Shown here: in pieces, positions 1 to 13,921 of the stretch
Numbering within the stretch: the first letter of the stretch is position 1
How the letters are laid out: every line of letters starts with the position of its first letter
Assembly (NCBI RefSeq): GCF_006171285.1
Contig: NZ_CP040889.1
Span: 248,001-312,000 of the forward strand
DNA: 64,000 nt
Source of the DNA: Leclercia adecarboxylata
GTDB taxonomy: Bacteria > Pseudomonadota > Gammaproteobacteria > Enterobacterales > Enterobacteriaceae
Reading direction: 5' to 3'
Notes under the pieces: generated by a model
Told to the model about the DNA's origin: nothing
What the model saw: the letters and a program-made list of their open reading frames with translations, nothing else
Database searches by the model: none
Program-made: the position numbers and the translations under genes

Positions 1-1
1 T

Positions 2-4088
<4,087 letters not shown>

Positions 4089-4095
<7 letters not shown>

Positions 4096-4700
4096 CAGAG
4101 CAACAACGTGCGCAGCTGGACTGGGAAAAAACCGACGGCCTGATGCCGGTGGTGGTGCAGCACGCGGTGTCCGGTGAAGTGCTGATGCTGGGCTATATGA
4201 ATCAGGACGCCCTGGCGAAGACCCTCGACAGCGGCAAAGTGACCTTCTTCTCACGCACCAAACAGCGTCTGTGGACCAAAGGCGAGACCTCCGGCCATTT
4301 TCTGAATGTGGTGAGCATCACCCCGGACTGCGATAACGATACCCTGCTGGTGCTGGTTAACCCTATCGGACCAACCTGCCATCTCGGCACCAGCAGCTGC
4401 TTTGGCGACGCCAGCCACCAGTGGCTGTTCCTGTATCAGCTGGAGCAACTGCTGGCGGAACGCAAAACCGCTGACCCGCAGAGCTCCTACACTGCGAAGC
4501 TCTATGCCAGCGGCACCAAGCGCATCGCGCAGAAGGTCGGTGAGGAAGGTGTTGAGACAGCCCTGGCCGCCACCGTGAACGACCGGGACGAGCTGACGAA
4601 TGAAGCCTCTGACCTGATGTATCACCTGCTGGTGCTGCTGCAGGATCAGGAGCTGGATTTAACAACGGTGATTGAGAATCTGCGCCAACGGCATAAATAA
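4089..4700 (+). CDS. hisI: Bifunctional phosphoribosyl-AMP cyclohydrolase / phosphoribosyl-ATP pyrophosphatase
   Basis: 203 residues carrying two histidine-synthesis steps. The N-terminal cyclohydrolase (about 1-115) has the metal ligands in [10 protein letters not shown] and the cysteines of [10 protein letters not shown]. The C-terminal pyrophosphatase helical domain has [20 protein letters not shown] and the following acidic [10 protein letters not shown] helix. This HisIE fusion is the last gene of the his operon and is followed directly by a terminator. Confidence 0.98.
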
Positions 4701-4728
4701 AAAAAACCGGGGAAACCCGGTTTTTTTT
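4697..4728. terminator. his operon terminator, probably bidirectional
   Basis: A 7-bp GC-rich stem (AACCGGG / CCCGGTT) with a GAAA loop lies between an A run and an eight-base T run. It works for hisI on the + strand. Read on the - strand it has an equal T run, so it can also end wzz transcription. Confidence 0.9.
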
Positions 4729-4745
4729 CAGCGGTTGAACCTGTA

Positions 4746-5726
4746 TCAGGCTTTGGCGTTGTAGTTTCGCAGCGCGTTGCGGCCTAACACCACACCGGAG
4801 CCGATGATGCCGCCGAGCAGTACCGCGAGGATCAGCACGATTGAACGTTTCGGGCTGTCACGGCGGATCGGCAGATCTGGCTTCATCACGTAGCGATAGG
4901 CATGGATAGAGGTCGGATCGATTTTCAGCTTCTGAATATCCAGCAGCTTCTGTTTATTCTGGTAGTAGCTATCGGACAGCGTCAGAGGACGCGAAGACTC
5001 GTGGGCAATCATGGATTGCAACGCTTCGGTACCTAACAGGAACATCGTCTCCTGCGTTACATCCTGGGTCTGCTGAATTTTAGGCGTCGTAATGTTTGCC
5101 GCCTCGGCGTACTTCAGCGCTTCGGTAATCTGTCTGATACGCAGGTCTTTCTGCTCCTGAGCAATGGTCTCCTGGTTACCCAGAACGTCCTTCAGGGTCA
5201 GAACCTGCTGCTTGATGTTGTCGTTGAGATCAACTTCAAGCTCTTTTTGAATTTGCTCATCTACCTGCTGAATGTATTTCGCCACCTGCTTTTGCGCCGC
5301 TTCAGCCGAACCATTTACGTAGCTGATGCTCAACGGCAAAGGCTGGCCTTTCACTGATTGTTCAATGATCAGCTTTTCAGGAATGTCCTGGTTTTCCAGC
5401 GTCTGGGACAATGCGGAGAAAGAGGCGTTATAACGGGTAATCACGCTCTCCTGAATATCCGTTAATTTCGGCGCATTAGCACCGTAGAGAATGTTCAGCG
5501 CGTTGCTATAACCACCAATCTGGGCTGCATCGGGCTGGGTAATAATTGCGGTAGACGTCCACTTCTCTTTGGCAAAAGCCAGGTACACTCCAGCAAGAAT
5601 CAGTGCGAGGGCGATAAACGCAGCAACGATCCATTTTCCCCGCCACAGCTGGACAACAAGATCAATCAAATCAATCTGCTCAGGGTCACTGCTTCGCGTG
5701 ACCACGTTATTGTTGTTGTGAGTCAT
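4746..5726 (-). CDS. wzzB: O-antigen chain-length regulator Wzz
   Basis: Inner-membrane polysaccharide co-polymerase that sets the modal length of Wzy-made O antigen. 326 residues from the ATG at 5726, which has an AAGGA ribosome site just upstream; a longer reading from a TTG at 5744 lacks such a site and does not fit the family start. TM1 is near residues 31-51, followed by a periplasmic coiled-coil domain, the proline-rich PDLPIRRDSPKR segment, and TM2 near the C terminus with LLGGIIGSGVVLGRNALRNY. It lies beside hisI as in E. coli and Salmonella. Confidence 0.95.
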   Translation of the reverse strand: MTHNNNNVVTRSSDPEQIDLIDLVVQLWRGKWIVAAFIALALILAGVYLAFAKEKWTSTAIITQPDAAQIGGYSNALNILYGANAPKLTDIQESVITRYNASFSALSQTLENQDIPEKLIIEQSVKGQPLPLSISYVNGSAEAAQKQVAKYIQQVDEQIQKELEVDLNDNIKQQVLTLKDVLGNQETIAQEQKDLRIRQITEALKYAEAANITTPKIQQTQDVTQETMFLLGTEALQSMIAHESSRPLTLSDSYYQNKQKLLDIQKLKIDPTSIHAYRYVMKPDLPIRRDSPKRSIVLILAVLLGGIIGSGVVLGRNALRNYNAKA

Positions 5727-5920
5727 ATAGTCCTTAGAATGCAAATAAGCGCAAAGAATAAAGTTTGAGATATAGTTTATCGATTGTTTTCGGATTATCT
5801 ATAGGAATCCGATGAGCGATATCGAAAATATGATGTTTGGTAACCCTGCGCATCGCGTTATCATACCCCAAATCCGGTACTTAACGCACCGGACATGATA
5901 AGTAACAGATGAGGACAGTT

Positions 5921-6925
5921 ATGAAATTTCTGGTCACTGGCGCAGCGGGCTTTATCGGCGCACATGTAAGCAAGCGGCTCCTGGATGCCGGGCATCAGGT
6001 TGTAGGTATCGACAACCTCAATGACTATTACGATGTGAACCTGAAGCAGGCGCGTCTTGATCTTTTGACATCCGCGAACTTTACCTTCCATAAGCTCGAT
6101 CTGGCTGACCGTGAAGGCATGGCCACGCTCTTCGCCGATGAAAAATTCGATCGCGTCATTCATCTCGCCGCCCAGGCAGGCGTGCGCTACTCCCTGGATA
6201 ATCCTCACGCTTACGCAGAAGCCAACCTGGTTGGTCATCTGAACGTGCTGGAAGGCTGTCGCCACAATAAGGTGCAGCACCTGCTGTACGCCTCTTCAAG
6301 TTCGGTTTACGGCCTGAACCGTAAAATGCCTTTCTCGACCGATGATTCCGTTGACCACCCGGTATCGCTCTACGCCGCGACCAAAAAAGCCAACGAGCTG
6401 ATGTCGCACACCTACTCCCATCTGTACGGCCTGCCGACCACCGGCCTGCGCTTCTTTACCGTATACGGTCCGTGGGGCCGTCCGGATATGGCGCTGTTTA
6501 AATTCACCAAAGCCATGGTTGAAGGCAAGAGCATTGATGTTTATAACTTCGGTAAGATGAAGCGCGACTTCACCTACATCGATGATATCGCCGAGGCAAT
6601 TGTTCGCCTGCAGGATGTGATCCCACAGGCTGACAGCCAGTGGACGGTGGAGTCAGGTTCCCCGGCCACCAGTTCAGCGCCTTATCGCGTCTATAACATC
6701 GGTAACAGCTCACCCGTTGAGCTGATGGACTACATCACGGCGCTGGAAGAGGCCTTAGGCATCGAAGCGGACAAAAACCTGATGCCGATCCAGCCAGGCG
6801 ACGTCCTGGAGACCAGTGCGGATACGACTGCGCTGTATGAGGTCATCGGCTTTAAGCCGCAGACATCAGTGAAAGACGGCGTGAAGAACTTCGTTGACTG
6901 GTATCGCGACTTCTATAAGGTTTAA
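5921..6925 (+). CDS. uge: UDP-glucuronate 4-epimerase (NAD-dependent epimerase)
   Basis: Extended short-chain dehydrogenase that interconverts UDP-glucuronate and UDP-galacturonate. 334 residues from ATG 5921, placed by the GAGGA at 5911-5915; an ATG at 5909 would overlap that site. It shows the NAD loop GAAGFIGAHV, the SSSSVYG serine motif, the YAATKKANE Tyr-Lys pair, and the GLRFFTVYGPWGRPDMA segment typical of this subfamily. It is divergent from wzz and convergent with ugd, which makes its substrate UDP-glucuronate. The exact sugar specificity is inferred from family resemblance. Confidence 0.88.
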   Translation: MKFLVTGAAGFIGAHVSKRLLDAGHQVVGIDNLNDYYDVNLKQARLDLLTSANFTFHKLDLADREGMATLFADEKFDRVIHLAAQAGVRYSLDNPHAYAEANLVGHLNVLEGCRHNKVQHLLYASSSSVYGLNRKMPFSTDDSVDHPVSLYAATKKANELMSHTYSHLYGLPTTGLRFFTVYGPWGRPDMALFKFTKAMVEGKSIDVYNFGKMKRDFTYIDDIAEAIVRLQDVIPQADSQWTVESGSPATSSAPYRVYNIGNSSPVELMDYITALEEALGIEADKNLMPIQPGDVLETSADTTALYEVIGFKPQTSVKDGVKNFVDWYRDFYKV

Positions 6926-6957
6926 AAAAAAGCCCGGCATTATCGCCGGGCTTTTTT
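6924..6957. terminator. Bidirectional terminator between uge and ugd
   Basis: An AGCCCGGC / GCCGGGCT stem with loop ATTATC, flanked by an A run on the left and a T run on the right. It serves both convergent genes. Confidence 0.9.
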
Positions 6958-6971
6958 CTTTTACAGCATAA

Positions 6972-8138
6972 TCAGTCGCTGCCAAACAGATCGCGGGTAT
7001 AGACCTTATCCGCCACGTCAGACAACTCTTCCGCCATCCGGTTGGAGATAATCACATCCGCTTCTTTTTTGAAGGCATCCAGATCGCGAACCACACGTGA
7101 ATGGAAGAATTCATCTTCCTTCATCACCGGTTCATAAATAATAACCTGGACGCCCTTCGCCTTAATACGCTTCATAATCCCCTGAATGGAGGACGCACGG
7201 AAGTTATCCGAGCCGCTCTTCATGATCAGACGGTACACACCCACTACTTTCGGCTGACGCGCCAGAATGGAGTCGGAGATAAAGTCTTTACGCGTGCGGT
7301 TCGCATCTACAATCGCAGAGATTAAGTTATTCGGTACCGCCTGATAGTTTGCCAGCAGCTGCTTGGTGTCTTTCGGCAGGCAATAGCCACCGTAACCGAA
7401 GGATGGGTTGTTATAGTGATTACCGATACGCGGATCGAGGCAGACGCCTTCGATGATCTGACGAGTGTTCAGCCCCAGGCTCTCTGCATAGCTGTCCAGT
7501 TCGTTAAAGTAGGCGACACGCATTGCCAGATAGGTGTTAGCAAAGAGTTTGATGGCTTCCGCTTCCGTCGCATCGGTAAACAGCACATCAATGTTCTGTT
7601 TGATAGCGCCTTCCTGCAGCAGCGCAGCAAAGCGTTCCGCACGCTCTGAGCGCTCACCAATGACGATACGGGATGGGTGCAGGTTATCGTACAATGCCCT
7701 GCCCTCACGCAAAAATTCTGGTGAGAAAATGACATTATCGATACCCAGCTCTTCTTTGATCGACTGAGTGAAGCCAACAGGAATGGTTGATTTGATGATC
7801 ATCACGGCATTTGGGTTAATCGCCGTTACGTCTTTGATCACCGCTTCTACACTGGAAGTATTGAAGTAGTTGGTTTTAGGATCGTAATCAGTTGGCGTCG
7901 CAATGATGACAAAATCCGCACCACTGTAGGCATCAACTTTGTCCGTCGTGGCGCGGAAGTTCAGTGGCTTGTTGCTCAGGTAATCCTGGATCTCTTTATC
8001 TACAATTGGGGAGATCTTCTGGTTAAGCATATCAACCTTGGCCTGCACGATATCCAGTGCGACCACTTCGTGGTGCTGTGCAATCAGGATCCCGTTGGAG
8101 AGACCCACATAACCTGTTCCGGAGATTGTTATTTTCAT
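6972..8138 (-). CDS. ugd: UDP-glucose 6-dehydrogenase
   Basis: Oxidises UDP-glucose twice to UDP-glucuronate, used for colanic acid, aminoarabinose lipid A modification and, through uge, UDP-galacturonate. 388 residues from ATG 8138, the standard length; the frame runs 20 codons further upstream, but that extension is not family-like. The NAD loop is [14 protein letters not shown], the catalytic cysteine is in [13 protein letters not shown], and [11 protein letters not shown] and [12 protein letters not shown] are conserved family segments. Confidence 0.97.
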   Translation of the reverse strand: MKITISGTGYVGLSNGILIAQHHEVVALDIVQAKVDMLNQKISPIVDKEIQDYLSNKPLNFRATTDKVDAYSGADFVIIATPTDYDPKTNYFNTSSVEAVIKDVTAINPNAVMIIKSTIPVGFTQSIKEELGIDNVIFSPEFLREGRALYDNLHPSRIVIGERSERAERFAALLQEGAIKQNIDVLFTDATEAEAIKLFANTYLAMRVAYFNELDSYAESLGLNTRQIIEGVCLDPRIGNHYNNPSFGYGGYCLPKDTKQLLANYQAVPNNLISAIVDANRTRKDFISDSILARQPKVVGVYRLIMKSGSDNFRASSIQGIMKRIKAKGVQVIIYEPVMKEDEFFHSRVVRDLDAFKKEADVIISNRMAEELSDVADKVYTRDLFGSD

Positions 8139-8333
8139 TGAGTTAACTTCTTTAGATTGAGTGTCCGGGAGCGACGACCGCCCCACCGCAATAAGCAACT
8201 TTTGGGGTTTTTACCTCGTATGCTGAGTTGATGTCAAGGCGAATGGCTGGCTGCAGAAAGGCGTGATTACAGTGATTTATGCTGCAGTATAACCTGTCGG
8301 ATGAATCAGGCGAGGTAATGCAGGGGATTACGC

Positions 8334-8365
8334 ATAAAAAAAGCCCGGTGATGTTCACCGGGCTT
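8334..8365 (-). terminator. gnd terminator
   Basis: An 11-bp stem (AAGCCCGGTGA / TCACCGGGCTT) with a three-base loop. Read on the - strand it is followed by a T run, and it lies 25 bases past the gnd stop. It separates gnd from ugd. Confidence 0.85.
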
Positions 8366-8390
8366 CGCTACATGACTGAGTTAAATCAGA

Positions 8391-9797
8391 TTAATCCAGC
8401 CACTCAGTGTGGAACACACCTTCTTTATCAGTACGCTTATAGGTGTGCGCGCCGAAGTAGTCACGCTGCGCCTGGATCAGATTGGCAGGCAGTACGGCCG
8501 CACGGTAGCTATCGTAATAAGCAACGGCTGCGGAGAAGGTTGGAACCGGAATACCGTTCTGTACCGCATACGCCACGACGTCACGCAGCGCCTGCTGGTA
8601 ATCGTCAGCGATTTGCTTGAAGTACGGAGCCAGAAGCAGGTTAGCGATGTCCGCATTTTCAGCGTAAGCATCGGTGATTTTCTGCAGGAACTGAGCACGG
8701 ATGATGCAACCGGCACGGAAGATCTTCGCGATCTCGCCGTAGTTCAGGTCCCAGTTGTTCTCGTCAGACGCAGCGCGCAGCTGTGAGAAGCCCTGAGCGT
8801 AAGAGACGATTTTGCCCAGATACAGCGCACGGCGCACTTTCTCGATGAATTCAGCTTTATCACCTGCCACTTTCGGCTGCGGTCCGGTTAGCACTTTAGA
8901 AGCCGCCACACGCTGCTCTTTCAGGGAAGAGATATAACGCGCGAAGACGGATTCAGTGATCAGTGACAGTGGCTCGCCCAGATCCAGGGAGCTCTGGCTG
9001 GTCCATTTACCGGTACCTTTGTTTGCCGCTTCATCAAGGATCACATCGACCAGATATTTACCGTCTTCATCTTTCTTGGTGAAGATGTCTTTGGTGATGT
9101 CGATCAGGTAGCTGCTCAACTCGCCGTTGTTCCAGTCGGTGAAGGTCTGCGCCAGCTCTTCGTTAGTGAGGTTCAGGCCGCCTTTCAGCAGAGAATAGGC
9201 CTCTGCGATCAGCTGCATATCACCGTATTCGATACCGTTATGAACCATCTTCACATAGTGACCCGCACCATCTGGACCGATATAGGTCACGCACGGCTCA
9301 CCGTCTTCAGCAACGGCAGCAATTTTGGTCAGGATAGGCGCAACCAGCTCATAAGCGTCTTTCTGACCGCCAGGCATAATAGATGGCCCCTTCAGCGCGC
9401 CCTCTTCACCACCGGACACGCCGGTACCGATGAAGTTGAAGCCTTCAGCAGAAAGTTCGCGGTTACGACGGATGGTGTCGTGGAAGAAGGTGTTGCCGCC
9501 ATCAATGATGATGTCGCCTTTTTCCAGGTACGGCTTCAGAGAGTCGATGGCAGCATCGGTGCCGGCGCCTGCTTTCACCATTAACAGGATACGACGAGGC
9601 GTTTCCAGGGATTCAACAAACTCCTGAACCGTATAGAAAGGAACGAGTTTTTTGCCTGGATTCTCGGCAATCACTTCTTCAGTTTTATCACGGGAGCGGT
9701 TGAAAACGGAGACGGTATAACCACGGCTTTCGATGTTCAGCGCCAGGTTGCGCCCCATCACTGCCATACCGACAACGCCGATCTGTTGTTTGGACAT
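8391..9797 (-). CDS. gnd: 6-phosphogluconate dehydrogenase, decarboxylating
   Basis: Pentose phosphate pathway enzyme giving ribulose 5-phosphate, CO2 and NADPH. 468 residues, full length. The N-terminal dinucleotide fold is [17 protein letters not shown]. Substrate and catalytic segments are [21 protein letters not shown] and [19 protein letters not shown] with the catalytic lysine. gnd is the usual boundary gene of enterobacterial O-antigen clusters and is often co-transferred with them. It has its own upstream gap of about 150 bases and a CAGGAG ribosome site. Confidence 0.98.
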   Translation of the reverse strand: MSKQQIGVVGMAVMGRNLALNIESRGYTVSVFNRSRDKTEEVIAENPGKKLVPFYTVQEFVESLETPRRILLMVKAGAGTDAAIDSLKPYLEKGDIIIDGGNTFFHDTIRRNRELSAEGFNFIGTGVSGGEEGALKGPSIMPGGQKDAYELVAPILTKIAAVAEDGEPCVTYIGPDGAGHYVKMVHNGIEYGDMQLIAEAYSLLKGGLNLTNEELAQTFTDWNNGELSSYLIDITKDIFTKKDEDGKYLVDVILDEAANKGTGKWTSQSSLDLGEPLSLITESVFARYISSLKEQRVAASKVLTGPQPKVAGDKAEFIEKVRRALYLGKIVSYAQGFSQLRAASDENNWDLNYGEIAKIFRAGCIIRAQFLQKITDAYAENADIANLLLAPYFKQIADDYQQALRDVVAYAVQNGIPVPTFSAAVAYYDSYRAAVLPANLIQAQRDYFGAHTYKRTDKEGVFHTEWLD

Positions 9798-9946
9798 TAC
9801 ATACTCCTGTCAGGTGTGTTTAAGACAATTCTACATCGCGAATCACAATAACAAAATCGTCTTTTTTTTAACAAATAAAAATTAGCGATAAGAGTGATTA
9901 CAGCCACTTTGGCTACAAGCACAAAATCAGCATGTTAAATGAGCAG

Positions 9947-11059
9947 TTATGCAGAAGTGTTTTTATTTGAATTAATTGCCATTGCCATTACGAATATCCC
10001 CATAGGGGTATAAAGGAAGGGATTTGTAATGGAAACGCCTGCTGAAAAAATAAGCGCGCAAACGATCTGTAGCTTGCGGAGGGTAAATGATTTCAAAATA
10101 GTCCCTATCGACAATATAAAAATAGGGAGCACAGATAAAATCACGCCTAACGCTCCTGTTTTATAAAAGAGTTCCAGTGGAACAACTTCAATTCTTCCTC
10201 TGTCCAGAATCTGCGCGCCAAAACCATGGCCGAAGACTGAAACCAGACCATTCATCGAGTTCATTATATAGGTGAAGTCCTGAAGTCGTACGGAGTCAGA
10301 GTCGCCTGCCCGTCCGCCAACGATAACCATCAAACCCAGCCCTGCCACAACGGCTAACGCAATATAAATTAGATTTTTCATTGCGCCGTTGATTCTGAAA
10401 CTTGCGATCATCATCGCGATCCCAGCAAACAGGAATACGCCTCGGGTTTCAGTTAAAAATAGTGCAATAACGGTAAGGATAAAGAAAAGATATCGTTTTT
10501 CGATAAAGAAGAAAATCGCACCGATGCCGAGGAAGAAAAATGATTTTGCAAAAAAGGCGCCACTCGGCCTGAAGAAAAATTCTGATGTCAGTGAAAGAGC
10601 GTTGTAAATAGCGACGGAATTGAGTAGTCCGCCCTTTAGCATAACAATATAAAGGATGTAAATCGAAGAGGCGATAACGCAAAAAAACTTTACTACTTTA
10701 ACAAATATGGCTAACGAGTATTCTGTCAACGACTCATTTAATGTACAAAGATATAACAGTATTAACATGTAGATGTAAGGCTGAAAATCAAAGGCCATTT
10801 CAGACACATCATTTCCGTTAATCGCGCCCGCAAGACAACCGTAGACCGGAAGAGCAATTATTGCAAATATGGTTAGCAGCGTTTTACTGTTTGATCTGGC
10901 AGTTAATGTAATTGCGTTTAAAATAAACAGTACGATCGCCAAACCGAAGAAGACATAACGCAACGGCGGTACACCAAGAGGGTCTAACAATCTACCGCCG
11001 CCGCCAAAGACAATTTCCATGGTGAGAAGCAGGATAAAAATCCTGTTTAACTTATTCAT
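9947..11059 (-). CDS. wzy: O-antigen polymerase (Wzy)
   Basis: 370-residue, very hydrophobic protein with roughly ten or more predicted membrane segments spread through its length, and a longer hydrophilic stretch near residues 240-300 (GGRAGDSDSVRL to FGHGFGAQILDRGR). This layout, with the GHGFGA segment and position as the last gene before gnd, is what is expected of a Wzy polymerase joining O units in the periplasm. Sequence conservation in this family is low, so the call rests on topology and context. The gene is AT-rich compared with gnd. Wzz, the partner that sets chain length, is in the same window. Confidence 0.8.
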   Translation of the reverse strand: MNKLNRIFILLLTMEIVFGGGGRLLDPLGVPPLRYVFFGLAIVLFILNAITLTARSNSKTLLTIFAIIALPVYGCLAGAINGNDVSEMAFDFQPYIYMLILLYLCTLNESLTEYSLAIFVKVVKFFCVIASSIYILYIVMLKGGLLNSVAIYNALSLTSEFFFRPSGAFFAKSFFFLGIGAIFFFIEKRYLFFILTVIALFLTETRGVFLFAGIAMMIASFRINGAMKNLIYIALAVVAGLGLMVIVGGRAGDSDSVRLQDFTYIMNSMNGLVSVFGHGFGAQILDRGRIEVVPLELFYKTGALGVILSVLPIFILSIGTILKSFTLRKLQIVCALIFSAGVSITNPFLYTPMGIFVMAMAINSNKNTSA

Positions 11060-11101
11060 CGTTTTTTCTCAAAAATTATCATGAGTTTAATTTACAATTA
11101 T

Positions 11102-11992
11102 TCAAAAGAAGTTGAGCAGCAAAAGCATACGTAAAATGATTTTATCCCGACCACGTCGTCTCAATTTAGACACAAAAGGCATGAGCATAATGTTATTGCT
11201 GTAATTACGCGCATTTGTTATGCGCTTAATCGGGCTAAAGTTGGTTACAAACAGACTTTTTAATTTATAGACTTCAGTTCGGTACCAACCTGAATTGACC
11301 AACTTCACCCTTTTCACCCACATTTTAAATGATATGTTGGCGCCGACCTGATTTGAAGAATGCTGGCGATACTTCATTCCGGGGACTGAATCAATATACC
11401 AGGTATAGTTGTGTGAACGCGCGTAGGCATAAATCAACCAGTCATGCAAAGATACATCCTGGGCTAATTCATTTGATAACAGGAACTCACGAAATGCGGT
11501 TCCTAATTTATTGGTAAAAACATACGTACAGCCCGGGCCTGCTGCTTCAAAGTAATAGTCAAATGCAGCCTGGGGTTGCGCTTTGTCGATCAGACATGTC
11601 CTGCCATCTTCCCAGAAAGCAAGGACATTACTTGAATAGGCGTCAACATGTTTACTCGCAATGGTTTCAATTGCGCGCTGGAGTTTATCTGCATACCAGA
11701 TATCGTCCTGATCGGCGAAAGAGATATAATCATAGCCGTCAAAATTCACATCCATTACCAGGCGGTAAAAGTTCTTTCCGGCAGAACCATATTTATCACC
11801 GTAGGGCAAAAAATGAACATTCTTGAAATGAGTGTATTTCTCTGTCAGATATTCCCACGAACCATCGCTTGAAAGATCTATACTGATAAACACATCAACG
11901 TTAACTTCAGTTTGCGCTAAGATAGACTCTAATTGTTCATCAATCCAGTTCCGGCCATTATAAACCGCAAGTAAAACTGCCACTTTATTCAT
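11102..11992 (-). CDS. Family 2 glycosyltransferase of the O-antigen cluster
   Basis: 296 residues. The N-terminal GT-A fold begins VAVLLAVYNGRNWIDEQLESIL, and the metal-binding region is ISFADQDDIWYADKL (residues about 90-105), the FxDQDD form common in RfbG-like rhamnosyltransferases. The C-terminal third is basic and likely touches the membrane. It would add one sugar to the lipid-linked O unit in the cytoplasm. Donor and linkage cannot be told from sequence; rhamnose is a fair guess given rmlBDA in the operon. AT-rich, like its neighbours. Confidence 0.85.
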   Translation of the reverse strand: MNKVAVLLAVYNGRNWIDEQLESILAQTEVNVDVFISIDLSSDGSWEYLTEKYTHFKNVHFLPYGDKYGSAGKNFYRLVMDVNFDGYDYISFADQDDIWYADKLQRAIETIASKHVDAYSSNVLAFWEDGRTCLIDKAQPQAAFDYYFEAAGPGCTYVFTNKLGTAFREFLLSNELAQDVSLHDWLIYAYARSHNYTWYIDSVPGMKYRQHSSNQVGANISFKMWVKRVKLVNSGWYRTEVYKLKSLFVTNFSPIKRITNARNYSNNIMLMPFVSKLRRRGRDKIILRMLLLLNFF

Positions 11993-12007
11993 TATAAAAT
12001 CTCAAAA

Positions 12008-12910
12008 TTACTTATGTGCTGTATTAGACGTGCGAGGATTCTCACCTGCTACATTTCGGATACCATCCCAAACGCCAGAGACAAAGGATTTGAAGTAGTT
12101 TTTCTTGTCATTTTCATGAAAAATGAGAATGACACTGTGCACTACACAAAATGTAATTTCGCGAAGTGCCAGCAATTTAGGCACATGAGGATAGCGTAGC
12201 AAACGAAATGCATTTCTTACACGGTAATATCGTCTTGCAGCCGAGTGGACAGGTACAGTAAAGCCAAACACTGAAAAAGATGAGTTTCCAATAGAATGAA
12301 TCATGACTGCATTCGGATTTATATATACCAGATGGTCTTTATCGAAACAGCGAAGACACCACTCGGTATCAACATAATCGATAAATAATGAGGCATCCAT
12401 CATGCCAACCTGGTCGAAGAGAGCGGTTTTAACCAGTGAGCCCGATGAAATAACTACCGATGAAGTGAAGGTCTTTTTCTCGCCACGAGAATAAAGTTTT
12501 TCACGAAAGCCATTCTTTTTTATGTGCGTTATGGCATATTCAAAGCCGCGAGCCTCGTCATAAAAAACGGGTGCTGCTATCAGCGCATTATTTTCTGCGG
12601 AAAACTGAAGCATGTTTGTGATGAAAGTATCAGGAATTTTGCTATCCTGATCAAAGAAAATAACATTTTCATATCCACTTTCAATACAATACTCAATACC
12701 GATGTTCTGCGCTAAGGCGATTCCCTTATTACCTTTCAACCAGCGGTACTCGATCCCTGTTCCTTTCAACTCTTCAGTTTCAGAAGGGCTGTTATCCACG
12801 ACTACAACATCACATCCCTGGATTTTCAATGATGTTATGGTTTGTGTTAAATCAGAGAGTACCGGGTTATAGGCTACTATAATGGCGCAAATTTCTTTTG
12901 TATTATTCAT
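12008..12910 (-). CDS. Family 2 glycosyltransferase, rhamnosyltransferase type
   Basis: 300 residues. The N terminus CAIIVAYNPVLSDL, the DNSPSE nucleotide site, NKGIALAQNIGIEY and VIFFDQDSKIPDTFI are typical of the bacterial rhamnosyltransferase subfamily (RfbF/WbbL-like). MDASLFIDYVDTEWCLR is the usual acceptor/catalytic region. It probably transfers L-rhamnose, or the sugar made by the rml genes, to the growing O unit. The substrate is inferred from the subfamily. There are 15 bases to the next transferase gene. Confidence 0.85.
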   Translation of the reverse strand: MNNTKEICAIIVAYNPVLSDLTQTITSLKIQGCDVVVVDNSPSETEELKGTGIEYRWLKGNKGIALAQNIGIEYCIESGYENVIFFDQDSKIPDTFITNMLQFSAENNALIAAPVFYDEARGFEYAITHIKKNGFREKLYSRGEKKTFTSSVVISSGSLVKTALFDQVGMMDASLFIDYVDTEWCLRCFDKDHLVYINPNAVMIHSIGNSSFSVFGFTVPVHSAARRYYRVRNAFRLLRYPHVPKLLALREITFCVVHSVILIFHENDKKNYFKSFVSGVWDGIRNVAGENPRTSNTAHK

Positions 12911-12949
12911 TTAAATTTTCTCAAATAGCATCCTGAGCTCAACATAGCA

Positions 12950-13921
12950 TTATGAAAAATTCAATCTAATGAATAATCCATCAAGCAAATCCCTAATGAT
13001 TGATTTTTTAGTTGAGTATTTCGTATAACTGGAATTGAATACTGCTGACAGCAGGTTTTTCCTTTTTCCACCATCAAATATTCCGCCACGATAAACAGTA
13101 TTAACACAATCCAGATAGTTAAGGATGCTTTCAGACGTTTGATTAATTTGTGAAGTCTGCTGTGATTTACGGATCGCATGAACTAAATCATAGATTTCCC
13201 GATAATGGGCGATTCGTTTATTTCTTTTTTTACTATCAAACGCAGCTTTCAATTTACCGGCAAAAGTACTTTTTTTTGCACCAATTTGATTATTTTCATG
13301 CTGCCTGTACAGAATCAATTTGTCTTCGACGGGGACCAACGATCCCAGAGCACATGCATTGCTGGCGAGCCAATAGTCATGCGGAATTTTTGCCGGGAAC
13401 GGCATAACGGTATCAAGAAAGCCTTTACGTACAGCCATAGTGGCACCCGTCACGACATTATTGATGAGAATTTTGTCTAACCTTATATCGCCGTTGGCTG
13501 GCGTGAAATTCACGTGCTGCCAGAGCGTCCCCAACCTCTCCATAGTATTGTTTATCAGCCAGGCATCAGAAAAAACAACGTTGGCATGACTTTGATTTGA
13601 AAAAACCGCCAGTAATGTTTCTGCTTTGTTTTCTACCCAAATATCATCCTGATCTGAAAAGAATACAAAGTCAGAGGTAACATGCTCAGTAAGTTTCTCA
13701 AAGTTTTTGATATAGCCTAAATTGAGTCCATCATGAATGATATCAATATCAATTTGCGACTCTGCTTTTAAGGCTTGAAGAACAGTGAGGGTATCATCCG
13801 TTGATCCATCATCTCGTATGATGATTCGGGATGGCTTAACTGACTGAGCAAGAATACTTTCGACTTGCTCGCGAACATAGCGCTCACCATTGTAAGTCGC
13901 AAGAATAACTTCGTAACTCAT
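12950..13921 (-). CDS. Family 2 glycosyltransferase of the O-antigen cluster
   Basis: 323 residues. GT-A motifs are EVILATYNGERYVREQVESIL, RDDGSTDDT and VFFSDQDDIWVENKAE. The HDYWLASNACALG and YRQHENNQIGA segments are shared with RfbG-like O-antigen rhamnosyltransferases; YRQHSSNQVGA in the transferase ending at 11102 is related, so the two may be distant paralogues. The ATG overlaps the wzx stop as ATGA (13918-13921). Donor specificity is not determined. Confidence 0.85.
   Translation of the reverse strand: MSYEVILATYNGERYVREQVESILAQSVKPSRIIIRDDGSTDDTLTVLQALKAESQIDIDIIHDGLNLGYIKNFEKLTEHVTSDFVFFSDQDDIWVENKAETLLAVFSNQSHANVVFSDAWLINNTMERLGTLWQHVNFTPANGDIRLDKILINNVVTGATMAVRKGFLDTVMPFPAKIPHDYWLASNACALGSLVPVEDKLILYRQHENNQIGAKKSTFAGKLKAAFDSKKRNKRIAHYREIYDLVHAIRKSQQTSQINQTSESILNYLDCVNTVYRGGIFDGGKRKNLLSAVFNSSYTKYSTKKSIIRDLLDGLFIRLNFS

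Noticed and set aside
5791..5811. CGGATT/AATCCG inverted repeat between wzz and uge as a regulator site
   Set aside because: Six-base arms in a short gap; partial likeness to an RcsAB box but too many mismatches.
9902..9914. AGCCA/TGGCT hairpin after wzy as operon terminator
   Set aside because: Only five base pairs and no T run on the - strand; not enough to call.
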